Below, piece by piece: positions 61,639-64,000 of a DNA stretch of 64,000 nt. Position 1 is the stretch's first letter; the number at the start of each line of letters is the position of its first letter. The notes under the pieces are model-generated. The model saw only the letters and a program-made list of their open reading frames with translations. It was not told where the DNA came from and searched no databases. Origin of the DNA: Inquilinus limosus DSM 16000 (GTDB lineage Bacteria > Pseudomonadota > Alphaproteobacteria > DSM-16000 > Inquilinaceae); the NCBI RefSeq assembly GCF_000423185.1, contig NZ_AUHM01000013.1, positions 62,001-126,000 on the forward strand, written 5' to 3'. A program made the translations under genes and the position numbers.

Positions 61639-62757
61639 TTACCCGTTCCCGACGAAGCTCGAGATCAACCGATTCACCTCGGCCGCGGCCTCCATATGGA
61701 CCATGTGGCCCTTGCCGTTGAAGCGGTGCACCGGGATCGCGGCCGGCAGCCCCTCGGCATGGACGGCGGGCAGGATGGCGTCGGCCGTGCCCCAGATCAC
61801 CTGGACCGGAACCCGGGCCTGGCCGAGCCGGTCGCGCAGCGACACCGCCTGGCGGCCGCCGGGGAAGAAGGACCCGGCGATCGTCTTCAGCGCCGCCTCG
61901 ACCCCGTCCAGCCGCTTGTACTTCAGCACATCCTCGACCAGGTCGCGGGTCACCAGCTCCGGATCGGCGAACAGCGCCTCGAGATGCGGCTTCAGATCCT
62001 TCCGCTTCTGTGCCGCGATGAAGCCCTCGATGTAGCCGCTGTTGATCTCGGCCCCCAGCCCGGCCGGGGCGATCAGCGTCGCCGAGGCCACCCGGTCTGG
62101 CGCGTCGAGCGCCAGGGACAGCGCCACCGCCCCGCCCATGGAATGGCCCACCAGATGCGCCTTGGCGATGCCGGCGGCGTCGAGATAGGCCAGCACCGCC
62201 CCGGACAGGGCGGCGAGGTCGCCGGCCCCGACCTCCTTGCCCGAGCCGCCATGGCCCGGCAGGTCGATGGCATGGACCGTGCGGCCTGTCAGCGCCGGCT
62301 GGGTGAACAGCCAGTTGTTGAGGTCGCCGCCGAAGCCATGGATCAGCACGATCGGCGTGCCGTCCCCCTCGCCCGTCACCAGGGCCCGGATCGCCCGGCC
62401 GCCGGCCTGGACGATCTTGGGTTCCGGCGGCGGCGCGGCGCTCTCGGCCGCGGCCGCCGCCTCGGCCTGGAAGGCCTCGATGAAGCGGTCGAGCTCGGCC
62501 TCGTCGACCTCGCCCTCGACCACGACGCCGAGCAGGGCGCCGACCGGCAGGGTCTGGCCCTCCGCCGCCACCCGCCGGCGCAGCGTGCCGGCGACCGGCG
62601 ATTCCAGCGCATTGGTGATCTTGCTGGTCTCGATGTCGACGATCTCGGTGCCCGGTTCGATCCGCGCCCCCTCCTCCGCCGTCCAAGCGGCGAGCAGGCC
62701 TTCGGTCATCGCCAGGCCCCATTTCGGCATGGTGATCGGGTGGATGGTCCCGGTCAT
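61639..62757 (-). CDS. acoC: acetoin dehydrogenase E2 (lipoyl domain fused to alpha/beta hydrolase-type acyltransferase)
   Basis: The 372-residue protein has an N-terminal lipoyl domain (Lys in DIETSKITNALESPVAG, about Lys46), an Ala/Glu-rich linker, then an alpha/beta hydrolase fold: IVLIHGFGGDLNNWLF, HLVGHSMGGAVALSLA (Ser near 206), and HRFNGKGHMVHMEAAAEVNR. This fold is characteristic of AcoC, unlike the classical E2 of PdhC. It transfers the acetyl group released from acetoin to CoA. Its start overlaps the acoB stop by 4 bp. Confidence 0.92.
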   Translation of the reverse strand: MTGTIHPITMPKWGLAMTEGLLAAWTAEEGARIEPGTEIVDIETSKITNALESPVAGTLRRRVAAEGQTLPVGALLGVVVEGEVDEAELDRFIEAFQAEAAAAAESAAPPPEPKIVQAGGRAIRALVTGEGDGTPIVLIHGFGGDLNNWLFTQPALTGRTVHAIDLPGHGGSGKEVGAGDLAALSGAVLAYLDAAGIAKAHLVGHSMGGAVALSLALDAPDRVASATLIAPAGLGAEINSGYIEGFIAAQKRKDLKPHLEALFADPELVTRDLVEDVLKYKRLDGVEAALKTIAGSFFPGGRQAVSLRDRLGQARVPVQVIWGTADAILPAVHAEGLPAAIPVHRFNGKGHMVHMEAAAEVNRLISSFVGNG

Positions 62758-63785
62758 TCGGCGGCCTCCCGCCGGTCCGGCGCGCCCATCACCGTGCGCA
62801 CCGCTGCCGCCACCTTGCCGGCGTCGGGGATATACAGATCCTCCAGCGCCGCCGAGAACGGCACCGGCACATGCGGCGGCGACACCATCTTGATCGGCGC
62901 CTTCAGGCTGGCGAAGGCCTGGTCCGCCACCTGGGCCGAGATGTCGGTGGCCATGTTGCAGCGCGGGCTGGCCTCGTCCACCACCACCAGCCGGCCGGTC
63001 TCCTCCACGCTCTCCAGGATCGTGTCGAGGTCGAGCGGCGAGGTCGTGCGCGGGTCGATGATGGTGCAGTCGATCCCTTCCTTGGCCAGGGTCTCGGCCG
63101 CCGCCTTCGCCATCTGCACCATCCGGCCGATGGCGACGATGGTGACGTCCTCGCCCTCGCGCACCAGGTTCGCCTCGCCGAAGGGGATGGTGTAGGGCTC
63201 GTCCGGCACCTCCTCCTCCATGTCGTACAGCACCTTGTGCTCGAAGAAGATCACCGGGTCGTCGTCGCGGATCGCCTGGATCAGCAGGCCCTTCGCCTCA
63301 TAGGGCGAGGACGGGATGACGCATTTCAGGCCGGGGATGTGGGTGAACACCGGGTACAGGCACTGGCTGTGCTGGGCCGCGGCGCGGAAGCCGGCGCCGT
63401 ACATCGTGCGGATGGTCAGGGGCGTCACCGCCTTGCCGCCGAACATGTAGCGGAACTTGGCGGCCTGGTTGAAGATCTGGTCGAAGCAGACGCCCATGAA
63501 GTCGACGAACATCAGCTCGGCGACGGGGCGAAGCCCGCTGGCCGCGGCGCCGGCGGCGGCGCCGATGAAGGCGCTCTCGGTGATCGGCGTGTCCAGCACG
63601 CGGGTCGGCCCGAACTCCTTGTACAGGCCCTTGGTGACGCCGAGCGGCCCGCCCCAGGCGTCCTGCTCGCCCGGCGAGCCGGAGCCGCCGGAGATGTCCT
63701 CGCCCATCAGGATCACGCGCGGGTCGCGCCGCATCTCCTGCGCCAGCGCCTCGTTGACCGCCTGGCGGAAGCTCTTCCTGCTCAT
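62754..63785 (-). CDS. acoB: acetoin dehydrogenase E1 beta subunit
   Basis: The 343-residue transketolase-type beta subunit has FRQAVNEALAQEMRRDPRVI, LMGEDISGGSGSPGEQDAWG, PITESAFIGAAAGAAASGLR, and GARAAQHSQ-like sequence FRAAAQHSQCLYPVFTHIPG. Unlike PdhB it has no lipoyl domain. GGGAGG precedes the ATG. Together with AcoA it cleaves acetoin with thiamine diphosphate. It could serve another 2-oxoacid-type complex, but the AcoC-type E2 next to it supports acetoin. Confidence 0.9.
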   Translation of the reverse strand: MSRKSFRQAVNEALAQEMRRDPRVILMGEDISGGSGSPGEQDAWGGPLGVTKGLYKEFGPTRVLDTPITESAFIGAAAGAAASGLRPVAELMFVDFMGVCFDQIFNQAAKFRYMFGGKAVTPLTIRTMYGAGFRAAAQHSQCLYPVFTHIPGLKCVIPSSPYEAKGLLIQAIRDDDPVIFFEHKVLYDMEEEVPDEPYTIPFGEANLVREGEDVTIVAIGRMVQMAKAAAETLAKEGIDCTIIDPRTTSPLDLDTILESVEETGRLVVVDEASPRCNMATDISAQVADQAFASLKAPIKMVSPPHVPVPFSAALEDLYIPDAGKVAAAVRTVMGAPDRREAAE

Positions 63786-63797
63786 GCCCTGCCTCCC

Positions 63798-64000
63798 TCA
63801 GTACGAGACGTAGACGTCGGTCAGGAGATCGGCCGGCCCCGGCACCGGGGCGGCCTTGGCCTCGACCACGGCCCGGTCGATCTCCTGCCTGATCTCGGCG
63901 TCTATGGCGTCGAGCTGCGCGGCCTCCAGCAGGCCGGCCTCGGTGACCCGGTTGCGGAACAGGTCCAGGCTGTCGCGCTGGGCCCGGATGGCGTCGACCT
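63798..64000 (-). CDS. acoA: acetoin dehydrogenase E1 alpha subunit, cut by window end
   Basis: The last 67 codons of a gene entering from the right are visible. The reading runs VDAIRAQRDSLDLFRNRVTE, then AIDAEIRQEIDRAVVEAKAA, and ends PADLLTDVYVSY. This matches the C-terminal helix and tail of E1-alpha subunits. The stop lies 12 bp before acoB. The thiamine-binding part is outside the window. Confidence 0.85.
   Translation of the reverse strand, partial: VDAIRAQRDSLDLFRNRVTEAGLLEAAQLDAIDAEIRQEIDRAVVEAKAAPVPGPADLLTDVYVSY

Overview
The window is about 70% G+C, densely coded DNA from an alphaproteobacterium, most likely of the order Rhodospirillales (Inquilinus/Azospirillum-like; genus not certain). 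The reasons are: an ntrB-ntrC-ntrY-ntrX cluster next to hfq and hflX; a fused ispDF; pyruvate dehydrogenase E1-beta with its own lipoyl domain; the gene order secG-pyrG-kdsA-eno-ftsB-pdhA-pdhB-pdhC-lpdA-lipA-ratA; and a metal-type KdsA.

Layout. 1-16 kb is accessory metabolism. It holds the 3' end of a dadA-like gene, an RTX calcium-binding protein, an M4 protealysin-like protease followed by its emfourin-type inhibitor, and an amino-acid uptake/oxidation operon (binding protein, permease-ATPase fusion, FAD oxidase). A divergent LacI-family regulator faces that operon across three phased operator-like repeats. Next come a Rieske-FAD oxidoreductase, a DSD1-type PLP enzyme, an AmpC-type beta-lactamase, an AraC regulator divergent from an EamA exporter, and a lipoprotein. 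16-28 kb is core: mazG, FKBP, an IMPase-family phosphatase, hflX, hfq, a D-amino-acid aminotransferase-like gene and the four ntr genes. 27.5-34 kb holds a frameshifted OmpA-family gene, the tightly overlapped ispDF-pgpA-cinA genes and an exported alpha/beta hydrolase. It also holds a 1.3-kb MarR + DUF417 segment that appears to have been inserted at the 3' end of ratA, because it is bounded by a 41/53-bp direct repeat. 34-47 kb is central metabolism: lipA, lpdA, pdhC, pdhB, pdhA, ftsB, eno, a cyclopropane fatty acid synthase, kdsA, pyrG and secG.

47-64 kb mixes housekeeping genes (guaB, rlmE, ppx/gppA, tRNA-Gln) with accessory genes. The accessory genes are an orphan molybdenum hydroxylase large subunit, a LysR regulator, an overlapping Nudix/DUF4406-like pair, an orphan Imm8 immunity protein, a prolyl oligopeptidase, two unknown membrane-associated proteins, an ankyrin-repeat protein and an acetoin dehydrogenase operon (acoA partial, acoB, acoC). 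Four copies of one long-hairpin repeat family and one copy of a second family lie between genes from 43.8 to 56.1 kb.

How the genes work together. The PDH genes plus lipA (lipoate synthesis) and lpdA (E3) form one 2-oxoacid dehydrogenase module, and acoABC a second. NtrBC and NtrYX control nitrogen use. Several enzymes (DadA, the FAD oxidase, the DSD1-type enzyme, the Dat-like enzyme) point to D-amino-acid or amine catabolism. No CRISPR array, insertion sequence, prophage or replication origin was seen. The least explained items are the MarR/DUF417 insert at ratA, the 21-bp-phased operator triplet, the octapeptide-repeat protein and the covarying hairpin repeats.
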